Part shown: piece by piece, positions 37,611-50,383 of the stretch
How positions within the stretch are numbered: position 1 is the stretch's first letter
Layout: each line of letters opens with the position of its first letter
From: Mimachlamys varia
Taxonomy: Eukaryota; Mollusca; Bivalvia; Pectinida; Pectinidae
Direction: 5' to 3'
Assembly: GCA_947623455.1 (NCBI GenBank)
Contig: OX392534.1
Coordinates: 33,361,426-33,425,425 of the forward strand
Length of the DNA stretch: 64,000 nucleotides
Program-made: the position numbers and the translations under genes
Notes under the pieces: model-generated
What the model saw: the letters and a program-made list of their open reading frames with translations, nothing else
Database searches by the model: none
What the model was told of the DNA's origin: nothing

Positions 37611-40600
37611 GTTGGATAGCTATAGGTTACCTACGTGCAGGATGTAATTGAGGGCTGGAAATGAGATAAAGATCATGAGAGCGAACAAATGAAACAGTGG
37701 AATGAATCATTATGGAGTCCAGTTGGGATGGAAGGACATGGGATCTTATATATTATTGCTCTTTCCGTGACATAAGAGGCTGAAGGAATGAAGGAATATC
37801 AATATTTCAAATTTCTCGAAAAAAATTCTGAAAACATCATAATTGAAAATAACAGAAGAAAAAAATGTCTTAAATTCTATCTGGTCCCACCTTACACCCT
37901 CTTATACACAAGTATACCAACCTTCTCGGGGAAACACCAACTGAAATATACATCCGTCCACTGGATCTGACCACACAATAGACTATAAGTCTATTAGACA
38001 TCTGGTAATTCACTTTTCCTTTTGGTTTAACACTGGCCAATGAATTAAAAAGGACCCTATAGTCCCACCAGGAAATACTTTCATTATGTGTATATAGGTA
38101 TGTACTATAAGTGATATATATGTTTGTACTCCAGGCAGCAAGACCTCTATAAACCCACAGCTACTATCAGATTTCCTTGTCCACAAATCAGATATATAAT
38201 ACTCCCCGAGAGGACAAAGCTAGCCATTTAGAAAAAACACTTTTTCTAAATAAGTGTAAAATTTCCTGGTCAATTAATAACAAACCTAGTTACAGCCGTC
38301 CATCCTGATATATATACCTACGCTATATATGATATGGCAATTCTGAAAAATGGTATATATTATATACATGACTTTATTTGGACAAGACAAGCTTGTTGGA
38401 CCATAGAAGAAGAAAAACAACTTAAAATTTGATTGAATTGAAATTGGCCGTTTATTTATTAAAACCCAATTGAAATCAATTTGCAATATAAGTTGATATT
38501 TTATCAAATTAACCATTTGTATTAAAACTTTGGTCCAAGATATGGGAATGCAAAAGTTATGCACTAAAATTGACAGTTCCAAATACAGTATTTTTAATTT
38601 TCAATAATTGTCCATTTCATTATCAGAGTTTCTTTCCTAGATACATGTATTTGACATCTGAGTCTGGAAGACTTTTATTCAATTGAGCTAGACCTAGTAG
38701 TCAGAACATTTGGACTCAGTCTGAAGCAGATATAGGCCACAGACCTCTGGATTAGAAATGTCTATAACAAAAATGCTTGTCCACATTTCCAATGACTTTA
38801 TTTGATCCAGTTCTATCATCTTAATGCCATAACTTCACATACAAAGACAAAATCACAACAACGGTATGCAAAAAATATGACATTCATATATATAACGCAA
38901 AAAAAAAACAGTCACAAGATAAATTGACAATAAAATATATACTGTATGTATGTTTTTAAACTGGCGTCAGTATTAAAAATTGGTGTCAGTATATGAAACT
39001 CTATGTAGGTCAGAGTGAAGTTGCTGTGATCAAGAGACAAAATTAAACCAATGCAGCATCATGAATTTGAGCCAAAAATGATGTTCACAGCTGGTGTACA
39101 TGTATATATGCATATTTATATACATACCTTGCATAAATGTTATTGCATCAATATTGATTTATTCCAGTGGAATTGAAACAGAAACCTTTCAGTCTAAACT
39201 GATGTAAATTCCTGGGTTGAATCTAACGTGAAGAAGTATTTCAAAATGAAATGCAAGAGTACATGTATACAGCTGTACAATGACAATTTACATCATCACC
39301 AGCAAACCGGCAGATGATATATACACCCTGATAGAAGTATACCAGTGGTGTCACGTACATTGCAATGAAATCAACAAGTACATAAAATTGACAACCGTAA
39401 CCATCCCTGGCTATGACATCACACTTTGTATTACCCCAGGCTCCCTCTACGCACAGCTGTCACGATCCTACGACCCTTAGTACACCATAACAAAGAAACA
39501 TTATATATACCCCTATCAAAGTACAAGGTAAACAAATACACTTATAAATACTGCTTCTGTCGTTATCATCAAGGAATACGGACAGAAAGATAATGAATCA
39601 GGCAGGTGTTGGACTATATTTATGTCAAGAATCTTAATTAATTTTAAAATCAGATAAAGGAAAATATCAGTTTTTGAAACAAATGATGTGATCACAAATC
39701 TAGATATTTCTATTGTTAAAAATTAAAGCAAAAGTGTTCATATCAAATGACAATACAACCAAGTGTATACAAAACAAAAATGTTTTCTCATATGTTACTA
39801 ACAGCTAAGACATCCTATGACAAATTAATCTTTTTCTCACCTGTAGAAGATCTTCAAGGTGTACTTTCCAGTAAATAAAACCTGATGGTTTCACAAATCA
39901 GTGTTGCTTTAACATATATCTTAAATCCACAGGGAATACAAACAATTCAAAATCCAGGTAAAGTTACGAATATAAAGGATCTCATCTATTATCCTATATA
40001 AAACAAAGAGTTCCTTTTGGCTTGCTGGAGTCAATATTCCTGATAGACGACAAGGATCTATTAAAATGTCACCTTTGTTTCAACAATACTCCATGTTGGT
40101 TAATACTACAACAAAAACAGGACCAAGTAGATAATCCTTCAGAAATGAATCTACTGTTTACACGATTAGGAGCGAAGGAATCAAATGAAACACTGCTCCA
40201 GAGGCTGGGATTCCGCTGAAGTAAAACAGCCACAGTGCTGAGAGATGAGGCAGCTTCAATATGTTATAGTACTGTATCATCAGCCTCCAAGCTTCAGTCT
40301 CAGCAGCAATATGAACCGTACGTACAGTACAAACCTATACATGTAGCCTTCTCATCGACACAGTTAACTCATTGTACTCTGTTCAACATTCTTAACATTT
40401 TACAGAATTCAGGAAATATTTTATCATGACGAAGGAGTCTATTATAACTAATCAATAGATATATTGGAGTATTTAACAAAATTCCTATCTTTTTTTATTA
40501 TTATTGTTATAATGCCTTAAACTGCATATATATATACAGTGCAGTATACCCGACACAATTATTATTCTTCGTAAATAACCTGTATTGTTCGGACTTGGTT

Positions 40601-41322
40601 TAAAGGTATATATGTGCCTATAAACCTATATTATATAAACATTCCCAAAGTGTTTTTCATCGTTGGACGGATTTATACAAAATATCCTGATTTCAGTTCA
40701 CCGTAGAAAATATTTTGTGCCAATATAAATCTGATACCAGGTAGTAAATTACATGTTTGGTTGGACTGATAGAACTGATAAAATATCTCTGCAGGTAATT
40801 TAAAAACACAACATCATATTCTTTTGCAGCTGAGCTGTAGCTTTAACAAAACGCCTACAATGAATCTACGTAATATCACGCACATGCTCAACAAACAACC
40901 ACTGTACTGCCCCTCATAAACAAACACGTTAAACAATGCAAGTTTATATAACGAGAAGAAGTGGCTGCTCCAACAATGATACATAGATATAAAACAAATA
41001 AACAGAAACCTCATATGATGAAAAACAGGAAAGGAAACATTATTTCTGATGCCAAGGAATGATCAGTACAAAAAGTACAACAAAACTTTGGGATATAAAA
41101 CAAGAATTGGCAGACAAGTTCATTGTATATTGAAAATGGCACAACAGCATTCTACAAGCTAAAATTACTAAGGAGTTCTGGAAGCCAATTTACTGTAGAT
41201 TTATTTTTTATTTTTGTTACTGCAGGTGATAATTGCCATTTTGGATAAATTACTGGGGTTTGCTTTTTATAGCAAAATCAGGAAGTAAGATTTTTTACCA
41301 GAATATCCAATTTATTTCATAC
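37611..41322. other. AT-rich non-coding stretch
   Basis: No supported gene. Frames of 60-98 codons (for example 38286-38582 minus, 39280-39480 plus, 40022-40219 plus) show no recognisable domain. Their AT-rich codon content looks like that of the surrounding DNA. Confidence 0.4.
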
Positions 41323-41502
41323 AGTGGTCAGGTGAAGCAGTGGATATTTAGCGGCCGGGGTTCGACTCCCAGATCAGACGTGAAAAAGGTATATCGGGTC
41401 AACTGTTCGACCACATGGGTTTCTCTGGTTACTCTGGTTTCGTCCCACAATAAGACCCCTCCTGCGCTAACATCCAACTCATGCACCAAGAGAGATTTAT
41501 AG
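41323..41502 (+). mobile_element. tRNA-derived SINE, family A, copy 2
   Basis: Plus strand: GTGGTCAGGTGAAGCAGTGG (shortened A-box part), B box GGGGTTCGACTCCC (41357-41370), then ACATGGGTTTCTCTGGTTAC, CGTCCCACAATAAGACCCC and GCTAACATCCAACTC. Same family as 14052 and 58271. Confidence 0.75.
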
Positions 41503-42220
41503 AAGTTGAAGTTCATATATGATCCGTTAGGGCTTGTATACAATGAAATATGGGTCAGATTACATTGAGGACATCCAATAATTGATGACTGATCAAGTCT
41601 TAAATATCCATTTAAGTGATAATGAATTCCTAAATGAGTTGGTTATATAAACTAAAGAATTTATGTTCAAGATTGAAAATAAATCACAACTAATCACTAA
41701 GAGTTGAATATTTTCTTCCTCCCATAATACTGGTAATTATATTGCATGAAGTTGCTTCACACTTTGAAATTAACCAAAAATAAACTGAAGGCTGGAAGTG
41801 AGGAATCCTACAGACATCAATGGAGAACTGTATCAGTTTCCTTGGTTTTAAGTAGTTTGTATACCTGCAATTAATTCCAACCATTTACAGTTGAACCTGT
41901 TACACAGTACAACATTCATCAGTTTATACACAGCCACATGTGTAATCATTTCAGGAGAATAATTATTTCCAGACAAAATTACGCCTCTTTGTATCCCAGG
42001 CATTTTGATTCATCTTAATATAGATGAAACCTGCATGATTACTCCGGGCACTGCATCTCAAACGAAATATCTGGCAGATAAACTTTTTGGAATTAAAGAA
42101 GCATAGTTATTAATACCTGGGAACTGGGAAATTTTTTACAAGTTTGCAGATGCTTCTTAATAAATTATTAAAGCATAACAATGCTGTTGGTAGACTTCTA
42201 GTATTGAATATTGTGGTATA
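41503..42220. other. Non-coding stretch
   Basis: AT-rich; nothing recognised. Confidence 0.5.
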
Positions 42221-42545
42221 CGTAGGACACCGGGCTCATAATCGATGGGTTGTGAGTTTGAGTCCCAGCCAACCACTTGTGTTGTATCCTTGAACAAGAT
42301 ACTTTACTCTGCTTAAGCTTGTTCCAGTCTACTCAGCTGTAAATGAGTACATGGTTGGGCATGCGCAGTGCTAGGAATTGTAGAATGCTAGGAGTGCACC
42401 ACGAAATGGCAGCACCGGTTGTATGCTCCCCAGGGAGTTGAGAATTATATTGGTTGGTTGCTAAGGCCCTATAACTATGGATAATAATTCGTGAATGGCT
42501 TTGAGATGATACAGCGGTATTTTATATATAAATAACAACCTCGAA
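42221..42545 (+). mobile_element. tRNA-derived SINE with a conserved central domain (family D)
   Basis: The head contains GGTTGTGAGTTTGAGTCCC (B-box-like, about 42248-42266). It is followed by TTGTATCCTTGAACAAGATA, CTTTACTCTGCTTAAGCTTG, CAGCTGTAAATGAGTACATG and an AT-rich end with TATATA. The block from CCTTGAACAAGA through CAGCTGTAAATGAGTAC resembles a conserved domain seen in SINEs of many animals, recalled from memory. Non-coding. Confidence 0.65.
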
Positions 42546-43987
42546 TTATCATTATTACCAATCACAACACTTAATTAAGATCTCCTTTCTTGGGCTTTTC
42601 CATTCCTCCATAAGACCATCATTGTTTTTAATAGTCTATAACAACCTACCAAGGTATAAGCTTTATAATGACTTATGGATGCTGTTGTACAAGTAAGTCA
42701 AACATTTCTCCAGAAACCAACAGTTTCTTAGTATTTATTTATCATCAAAGCCACTGACTGCACCTCATTTTCACCTGGGGGTTAATTACCTTACCTGTTG
42801 GTACATAACTTACCTGACAGGTATGTTAATGACTTCCTACCTATCCGCCACTATGACTGGCAGAATTTGACGCGGTGTGGTCACGCAAGTATATCATGAA
42901 CCAATCAAAAATTATTTTCCTTAATTTCATGAGTTTTTTTCAATATCTACCCTAGTCACGTATCTTAAGACTCAAATGTAAAATGTTTTCGTGTTTTGAA
43001 ACCAAATACAATAGTCGTGTGTGATATGAAGTCAAATACGTTTCACAAAACCTTAAAAAAACAAAATAAAAAAAAAGTTAACAAGCATATAAATTTTATG
43101 TTGAAAATATATAGAAACCAATATTTTTTCTTTTTTTGTTTGCAGAGTACATTATATTCGCTAGATGAAATAGTCGTAGATTAACTTATTGAGATTTCAG
43201 CGAAAAAAGTGAGTGTAACCATATATCAATCTAGGAAATTCTTTTTTGAAACTTTTCAACCTCAATGCCAGAGAGCTTGAGGTACTGACTACACATTTCA
43301 AACATGGCGTTAAGGTTCTTAAGAAGAAGATGTTTTTGACAACAAGCTTTTTAAGAGTTATACAAAATATTTGTTGTTCCAATTTTTTGCAAAATCTATG
43401 GGCTAACATTTTTAACCTAAATTCAAATTTCAATGTAGTTCTTAAAATAAGCACCAAAATTTTAAAACTCATTATTAAAACCAAAGATATGCGGTAACTT
43501 AAGTATATCATTTGCCTACAAACATAACATCTTATTAGCCTAACATTTTTATCAAACACACAGATAACATGAAATTTATTTTAATTTCCGGTTGCCATTA
43601 CATTTAGGTCAAACATATATAATTTTAATACATATAAGTTACGGGGTATATCAAAAAGTACATGTACTTAAAAATAATTAATTATGAACCAATATCAGAA
43701 TGATAGTACAACTATAAATGGGGAAAAATACATAGTAAAATACTTATTGGTTTATACATACTTTGGGGTTTAAAATTAGTTAATTGTACATCGATGTAAA
43801 CACTTAATGGTCGATTCATAGTCAATGGTGATACTTAATGGTAAACACTTGAAAGTCAAACAATTAGAACAATTTGTCCACACTGCATAATCTAACCAAA
43901 CAAAAGCTGTATGCTTTGCAGATTGTAAAAACTAAAATGACTACAAAAATTTGCGCACCAAATTCTCAAAATATCACTGTAATAGAC
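42546..43987. other. AT-rich flank of the DIRS element
   Basis: No supported gene. The 120-codon minus frame at 43197-43559 and its plus-strand partner are AT-rich chance frames. Confidence 0.45.
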
Positions 43988-44127
43988 ATTTCATTTCAGT
44001 AATAATTACCATAACTTTAGTATGCAATATATAGTACCTACACCCATCTTTGTAGCCCAAAACAAAAGATTCAAATCTCCCGCCTTCCCCCAACTATGAC
44101 AGAGCCATAGAGTGATCTCCCTTCCTC
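43988..44127 (+). repeat. DIRS left terminal repeat
   Basis: 44006-44127 is inverted relative to 50384-50504 over about 120 bases (for example CCCGCCTTCCCCCAACTATG), and 43988-44025 is the exact complement of 50219-50256 in the internal complementary region. It likely carries the element's promoter, by analogy with the family. Confidence 0.9.
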
Positions 44128-44557
44128 TTCCTTTTATGGCTCCTGCTGTGTAGACATCTCTGCTGCATGCTCCATTTGGAAAACGTCTATTTTGACGTTG
44201 TGGTTTGAATTTGTGGCTGAAATTTCACAGTTTGCGCTGTTAAACCCATCTGTCCTTATTGTTAACTTGTTTCATTGTTGAAAAGTTATTTTTGTGCTGT
44301 TTAGGTTGAATTTGTGTACTCCACTTGTCTTGGCCATGTGTCCCAGGTGGTGTGCCATTTTCTGTCCTCATTTGTTGGCGGCTTGTAATTAGCCGTCCTT
44401 AATTTATTTCAGTGTTGTTGTGAATATTGTTAATGATTATTTCCAACATTACTGTTCATTTCTGTTTTTATTCATTCTACTGTTGTAGTTTGTATTTGCT
44501 TCATTTTATTTATACTTGTATAATTTTGCCGTTGGGTTGTGAACGGCGTTTGGAAGC

Positions 44558-47095
44558 ATGTCTCTTTTGAGTCAGCGACGGGCGTCAGCATATGGGTGCT
44601 CGCATTTCTGTACAGATAACGATCTCCATGATGCTCGTCCACTTTGTCACCCCTGTTCTGAGGATTCTCCATGTGAACTCTGTTCACAGGTGTCTCCTCA
44701 GGACAAGGTCTTCCATGTTTTGAAGCACCCGGGTGCTTCCCGCAAGAAAGCTGCCGGGAAGCGGGGAAAACAGAAAGGTAAGAGTCCTACTGTATCTTCG
44801 GATTTAAGTAGTTTTGTCTCTGTTCCTGTTTCAGGGGGTCTCGTCTCGGCGAGTTCCTCTTGTGAACAGGGGTGGCCCTTCCTTTCCAGGAGCCTCCTGG
44901 AGCTGTGGTTGGGCAGCCAGACCCTGGTTTGGCACGGCCAAGGGTCGAATTGACCGGGAATGCCCGTAAGCGTCCGAGCTTGCCTCCGGGTAGGGACTAC
45001 CGGTCGCCGGTCATTGACTCTGTCAATGATCCCGGCATTCCAAGTGGTATTGTTGGTGGGGACGGCATTGATGCTGGTCCTGTTCCTTCGGGTTCATGTC
45101 CTAGTGGTACAGACTTTCTTTCGGGATTTTCCGTATCCTCCGGAATTTGTGATGCGCAGCTCACTAATTCCAGCGTCTATGCTGGTATGGCTTTCCCTCC
45201 CGGTCAATTGCTTGGTCCCGGTCCTATTAGGCCTGGTCCACCTTTGCCAGGGAACCCGGTGGTTAATCCCTCCAGGTTTGGGTTTGCTGGTCAGTCGGAT
45301 GGTTTTCGGCCGCCGATTTCCCAGGGCTTATGGTTATAAGGGTGCCTGCGGTCATCCATCCCTTAGCCACCCTAACCAGCCTGCGACTGGTTATGGGTTC
45401 CAACAATATTCCGGCAGTTATGGGCTGGGCCCATACATGTCCGGGTTTCCGCTTGGAGGGAGTGGTGGTCCACCCTCGCCTTTCGGGCAGGATGGCCAGC
45501 CTCAGGCTCAGGCAGGCCAGTTTGGCCAGTTCTGGGGTCACTCCCATCCCACGGGACCTGCCCCTTTCCCTCCGGGATATGGGTTTGACCCCATGCGTTT
45601 TCCTTTTTGGAATCCATGGGGCTTGGTCTTTCCCTCGCGGAGATGGGTTAGCAGCAGTAACATTGTGCCCCCCCCTAAACGTTCTGCTGCCTCGGGGGCC
45701 GTTATGGCCGGTCCTAGTAAGGTTTGCCGGACCTTCAGGACTTCTGCCTCCAGGGCAGTCCCTACCGTCTCTGGTGCCTAGGGTAGGGTTGTGGCTTCTA
45801 AGCCTAAGCCCACGGCCACGGTGGTTACGCGCTCTGCGCTGAAGTTCCGTTTTGTGGAGCCCCTGCTAGAGCTTGCTCTCGAGCTGGCTCCATTGGCCGA
45901 CCCTTATCTCCCACTACCGGTCTCCACTGTCGGTGGTGACGGATTGGAGGATATGGAGTGCGAGGGCGTGGGTATGGCAGAGGATGAGGACGTTGTTCGT
46001 CTCTCCCCTGGGTGCTCTGACATTTGACGCTAGTCGGTCTGAGTCGTCTTAGGACGATCTTCCTGAGGTTCCTCCCTCTGAGGAAGATACACTTGGGAGG
46101 GTGACTCCGAGGCTGTTGAGGTTAAGGCCCAACAGGTTCTTTCCAGGATGCGAGGTCTTAGGACCCATGTTTCCCGGATTCTCGGAGAGGAGGTATGCCC
46201 ACCACCCACTGCGTCCTCTGTTCCCGAGTCCACTACCCTTTTGGGATCCCTAGTGGCTCCTCGGGCATCCGCTCAGGCGGATTGATCTCTGCCCGAAGGC
46301 ACAATCGTGTCTTCAGCACTGTTCACCATCCAGGCCCGAGTTCTGGGGAAGAATGCTTCTGCAACTCGCGCGCCTGGGTTTACTGGGTTGCAGCTGTGTG
46401 TCAGCAATTTGTCAGAGGTTCATGCCACTGACTCTGCCACACATGAGGGTTTGCTTGCCCCTCAACCAGTCAAACTGGAGTCGAGAGAGCTTGCTGCCTG
46501 GCCCGGTAAATTGGTGGATCAGGTGGTGTTCGGTTCCATGGAACATCACAAGATGGAAAGACTGCTGCGGCTTTTCATCCAAATTCTGTCTTATATAGAC
46601 TACTTTACGGTATGTCTATATAGGGTGTCCGATTTGCCTGAGGGTCGGACATTAGAGACAGAATAGGCCGACATTCAGGACAGACTTACCTCTGCTCTGA
46701 ACGGGGCTTTGCGAGCTTTGGCCACCTTACGGGTGTCCTCGCTCGTTAACCTCGTGTTGGCTAGGCGTTTTTCAGTTTGAAAATCGCCCGGTCGATGAAC
46801 CTTATCGTTCCCTTATGTTGACTGCCCCCTTCTCCGGGACTACTCTTTTCGGAGGGTCCCTTCCTTCTGTATAGAAGGATTTGAAGGAGGACTTGGTCGC
46901 CTCTGCACTTCGGTGAAGAGGATTCAGACTGAGAGAGCCAGCACCTCGCAGGGGTCAGCGCTTCCAAAGAAGAAGGCTAAGACTTCGGTTTCGCAGGTAC
47001 ATGCTCAATCTAAGCCTAAGCCTCCCTTCAAGGGCAACAAGGGGAAAGGTAAGAAGGGCAAAAACCCTCCTGGGGGCAAGAAGAAGGGTTCCTGA
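44558..47095 (+). pseudogene. DIRS gag-like ORF, broken
   Basis: Starts at ATG 44558 with a Cys-rich N-terminus (CX3C at residues 14-18, then CX2C at 30-33 and 39-42), a pattern I associate with DIRS gag proteins. A basic segment follows (RKKAAGKRGKQKGK). Reading continues only by changing frame: about 44558-44860, then 44872-45339 and 45335-45781. The middle is Pro/Gly-rich (FPPGQLLGPGPIRPGPPLPG, GSGGPPSPFGQDGQPQAQ). A TAG at 45779 is followed in the same frame by 45782-46027. Later pieces include 46307-46666 (LKLESRELAAWPGKL-like region) and a Lys-rich C-terminus at 46913-47095 (KGNKGKGKKGKNPPGGKKKG). At least three frameshifts and several stops. The product would be the nucleic-acid-binding structural protein. 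Confidence 0.75.
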
Positions 47096-47329
47096 CTCCC
47101 TTCTTCCCTCCTTGAGCGCAGACGACGGACTTGGCCGAGAGGAGTGTAGTCCTCTCGGCTCAAACTCTTGTCCTTCTCCCGCAGTATCAGACTAAGGGTC
47201 AGCAGATGATTCGCTTGCCTGGCAAGGGCTCAATCTTACTCGACCAGATCTTCCTGTGGGAGAGCGTCTCCTTTTTTTCCTTCTAGAATAGAAGGAAATC
47301 ACGGAGGACGCATGGGCATTGTCTGTGGT

Positions 47330-48114
47330 CTTTGAGGGATTAGGTATCCCTCTCTTACGGGATCCCCCTTGTTGACAGAGCCAATTTTCTTTCCTCAACG
47401 GGGGATTGGGAAAAGGCTCTTGCTCTCCAGGAGGAAGTAAGGACCATGCTAGTCAGAGGCACGGTTGAGGAGCTGTCAGTGGTGGGATACACCCCCAGCT
47501 TCTACTCCAGAATGTTTCTGGTGAGGAAGAAGTCCGGGGCGTGGCGTCCCATCATCGATCTAAGTGCCTTCAACAGACACGTAGATTCTCCTCACTTCAA
47601 GATGGAGACTCCTCGGGGCATCATTACCTCTGAGAGAGACGGAATGTGAGCAACTTCAGTAGATCTGAAGGATGCTTACTTCCACATCCCCATCAGGAAG
47701 TCGGCACGGAAGTATATTCGGTTCACATCCAATGGAAAGGTCTTCCAGTTCCGGGCCATGCCATTCGGGCTCACGACTTCTCCTTTGGTTTTTACCAAGC
47801 TGCTGCAGGAAGTCTTGGGATTCCTGCTCTCTAGGGGAATAGATGTGCACATCTATTTCGACGATTCTCTCATACTCCACCTTGTGAGGGAATCTTTGGT
47901 GCAGGATGCCCGTCTGGTCCTGAAACTTTTGCTCAGAGTCGGCTTCATTCCGTCCAGAGAAAAGTCGGAGGTTTCCCCTACTCAGGATTTCATCTTCCTG
48001 GGGAACTGTTTCAATACAGTTCAGGGTATCGCCCTTTCACCACTAGAGAAGTTCGAGAAAGCCAGGGATATGTCCCTGACCTTCATCGGCAGGTCTCACA
48101 TCCAGGTGCGTTAA
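47330..48114 (+). pseudogene. DIRS reverse transcriptase, with an in-frame stop
   Basis: Frame 1 carries recognisable RT motifs: FYSRMFLVRKKSGAWRPIID (around 47500-47560), SVDLKDAYFHIPI (47656-47694), FRAMPFGLTTSP (about 47746-47781) and the catalytic YFDD at 47854-47865. An opal stop at 47647-47649 sits three codons before SVDLKDAYF. The frame ends at TAA 48112, after which homology resumes in another frame at about 48137 (GYLNALADVVPLGRLHIRPL). The catalytic Asp pair is intact, but the frame is not translatable as one protein. Confidence 0.9.
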
Positions 48115-48347
48115 CGTTGGTTCCTCAATTTTTTGGGGTTATCTCAACGCCCTGGCAGATGTGGTCCCCTTAGGGAGACTTCACATCAGGCCTCTTTAGA
48201 TGTTTCTCCTTTCCAACTGGTTCCCATTGAGGGATTGAGAAGCCTGGCTTCCTCTGACCCAGTCTGTCAAGGAGTTCGCTCGGTGGTGGACCATTCAGGA
48301 AAATGTCCTCCAAGGGGGTTCCTCTGTCCAAGCCAGCCCCCACTATG

Positions 48348-48720
48348 ACTCTGTATACGGATGTTTCCTGGACAGGGTGGGGGGCTTACCTCGACTGTCA
48401 TTGCCAGTTGGGGGAGTGGTCTGAGGAACAGCTCTCGGAGCATATCAATGTGCTCGAGATGAGAGCTGTTCTGTAAGCTCTGCAGTCTTTTCTATGAGAG
48501 ATCCTGCAGTCCAAGGTGGTTTGTGTGGCTACGAACAACTCTACAGTTGTTGCGTATCTGGAGAGAGAGGGAGGGACCAGGTCTTTCATCCTGTGTGCCC
48601 TTGCTATTTGTGTTCTTCTTCGGTGTCAAGAGATGCAGCTGACCATATAGGTCAAGCATCTTCCTGTCAACTTGAATGTTCTGGCAGATTCTCTTTCCAG
48701 GCGCCGCCAGCCGGTGTTGA
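48348..48720 (+). pseudogene. DIRS RNase H domain, degenerate
   Basis: The frame beginning TLYTDVSWTGWGAYL holds the first acidic residue (D, codon 48360), then NVLEMRAV with E at 48456. Next comes ATNNSTVVAYL, where an Asn (48534) occupies the position that is normally Asp, and finally LNVLADSLSRR with D at 48687. Stops at 48474 (TAA), 48495 (TGA) and 48648 (TAG) break it. The domain would degrade the RNA strand during reverse transcription. Confidence 0.8.
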
Positions 48721-49010
48721 CAGAGGGGCAACTGAACTCCTCAATTTTTGAGGGGGTGTGTCAGGTGTGGGACAGGCCTCACGTAGACCTTTTCGCCACC
48801 TCCCTGAACGATCAACTGCCAACCTTTGTCTCTCCGGTTCCAGATCCGAGGGCTTGGGCCGTGGACGCTCTGTCTCTGGACTGGGAGGGAATGCATGCAT
48901 ATGCCTTTCCTCCCTTCAACCTGGTGGGCAGGGTCCTACAGAGTTTCTGGGAGCATCAATGCTCCTTCATTCTGATAGCACCCATGTGACCGAGGCAGCC
49001 TTGGTTTCCA
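48721..49010 (+). pseudogene. DIRS methyltransferase-like region
   Basis: Same frame as the RNase H. Residue blocks HVDLFATSLNDQLPTFVSPV, AWAVDALSLDW, AYAFPPFNLVGRVL and ILIAPM lie between RNase H and recombinase, where DIRS1-like elements carry a DAM-type methyltransferase-like domain. The FPPF motif is reminiscent of that domain. A TGA at 48987-48989 interrupts the frame within the IAPM-PRQPWFP stretch. The assignment rests on position and remembered family pattern. Confidence 0.55.
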
Positions 49011-50008
49011 GGGTTGTTGTCGCTCCTGTTAGAAGAGCCACTGGCTCTTTCTGTCAGGTCAAACCTCCTTCAGCAGAGGAAGGTTGATCTGGTCAAGGCC
49101 TCTATCCAGTTGATTGCAGACTTCCTGCTATGGTTGTTCAAGGATCGCAATCTTGCCCCTGGTACTATAGCTGGCTATTGTACAGCTATTTCTGTCTTTC
49201 ATGGCAGATCAGAGATGGGCTCACCCCCATCCCTTTCTGCCTTGATCAGAGGGTTTGGTCTGGATAGGCCTAGGGTTCGGCAGTTGGCTCCGTAGTGGAA
49301 CCTTTTGCTGGTGCTCGAGGCGTTGATGCGTTGATGCGTGCACCATACAAGCCATTAGACTTCGCTTCCTTGAAGTTTGTCACTTTCTAGGTAGTGTTTC
49401 TAATAGCCCTGGCCTCAGTTCGTAGGAGGAGTGAGATTCAAGTGTTGTCCTCTCACCCTTCATGTCTACGATGGTCTAGGAATTACGCTGCTGTAACTCT
49501 TCTCACCGATCCAGCCTTTATGGCTAAGAATCAGGTGCCCGACTTTTCGCCCGAACCTATCATAATCATTGACCTCCTTTGTTGGCTCAGAAGAGAGAGA
49601 GATAGGTTACTTGGTCCCTGTAGGGCTCTTAGGTTTTATCTCGATAAAACCAAGGGGGGGCGGGGTCCTCGATCTCGACTGTTTGTGCCCATTAAGCAGG
49701 GTCAGCAGGATATCTCCTCTCAGTCAGTGTCAAGGTGGATTTGTCAGGTAATTAGGTATGCCTATGATCACTCTGATGATCAGGTTCGGGCACTGTATAA
49801 GGTTAGAGCTCAAGAGGTAAGGGCCCTTGCTGCATCATGGGCCCTCCTCAATGGCTGCTCCTTTCAGGAAGTCATGTCTGCGGCTTTTTGGCGGGGACAG
49901 ACTGCCTTTACGGACTTTTATCTGCGGTCTTTATCATCCCATTCTGATGGGGTGTATTCCTTGGGGCCGGTTGTGGTGGCACAGTCTGGTGCGGTGCCTC
50001 CACAGTAA
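49011..50008 (+). pseudogene. DIRS tyrosine recombinase (integrase-like), inactivated
   Basis: The N-terminal core-binding part is open in one frame (about 49011-49292, including DRNLAPGTIAGYCTAISVFH). TAG at 49293, an 8-bp tandem duplication at 49320-49335 and TAG at 49388 separate it from the catalytic part in another frame (49391-50008). Catalytic elements numbered from 49394: Arg in ASVRRRSEIQ (residue 10), the HXXR position reading QEVR (residues 140-143, so His is replaced by Gln), and the nucleophile Tyr in TDFYLRSL (residue 176). The family function is integration of the circular cDNA. The lost His and the breaks argue this copy is inactive. Confidence 0.88.
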
Positions 50009-50218
50009 TTAGGTGATTGTCCTTTGTAATCAGTATGCTATCAGGCATCACGGTGGTTCACCTCTCCGTTTCACGTTGAGGTACCATTTTACCACTTTTT
50101 AGTGATGGGGTGTTTTGGGGGTTGTCCTTTTGGCCTTCCCTCTCCTTGAGCATGTCTTGAGTTCCTCCATCAGCCTGGTTTTCTGGATTCGTAGTCACCA
50201 CTGCGGTAAGACGAATTC

Positions 50219-50310
50219 GCATACTAAAGTTATGGTAATTATTACTGAAATGAAATTGAGGTTTTTTAGGTAAAACCAATTTTCATGATGTAATACTTAC
50301 CATAACTTTA
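50219..50310 (-). repeat. DIRS internal complementary region
   Basis: 50219-50256 is the exact complement of the element's left outer end (43988-44025). 50250-50310 is complementary over 61 bases to the right outer end (50491-50551). The two pair segments overlap in ATGAAAT, mimicking the circle junction. This is the template arrangement that lets DIRS elements rebuild both ends after reverse transcription. Confidence 0.95.
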
Positions 50311-50383
50311 TGGAGTCCCACCCTATATTCCTCCCCTTGCCTCCTCATCCTTGGTTGTCTTTTGGCACCATAAAAGGTTTTTG

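Noticed and set aside
45263..45617. Minus-strand frames inside the retroelement gag region
   Set aside because: They are shadows of the GC-rich plus-strand gag frames.
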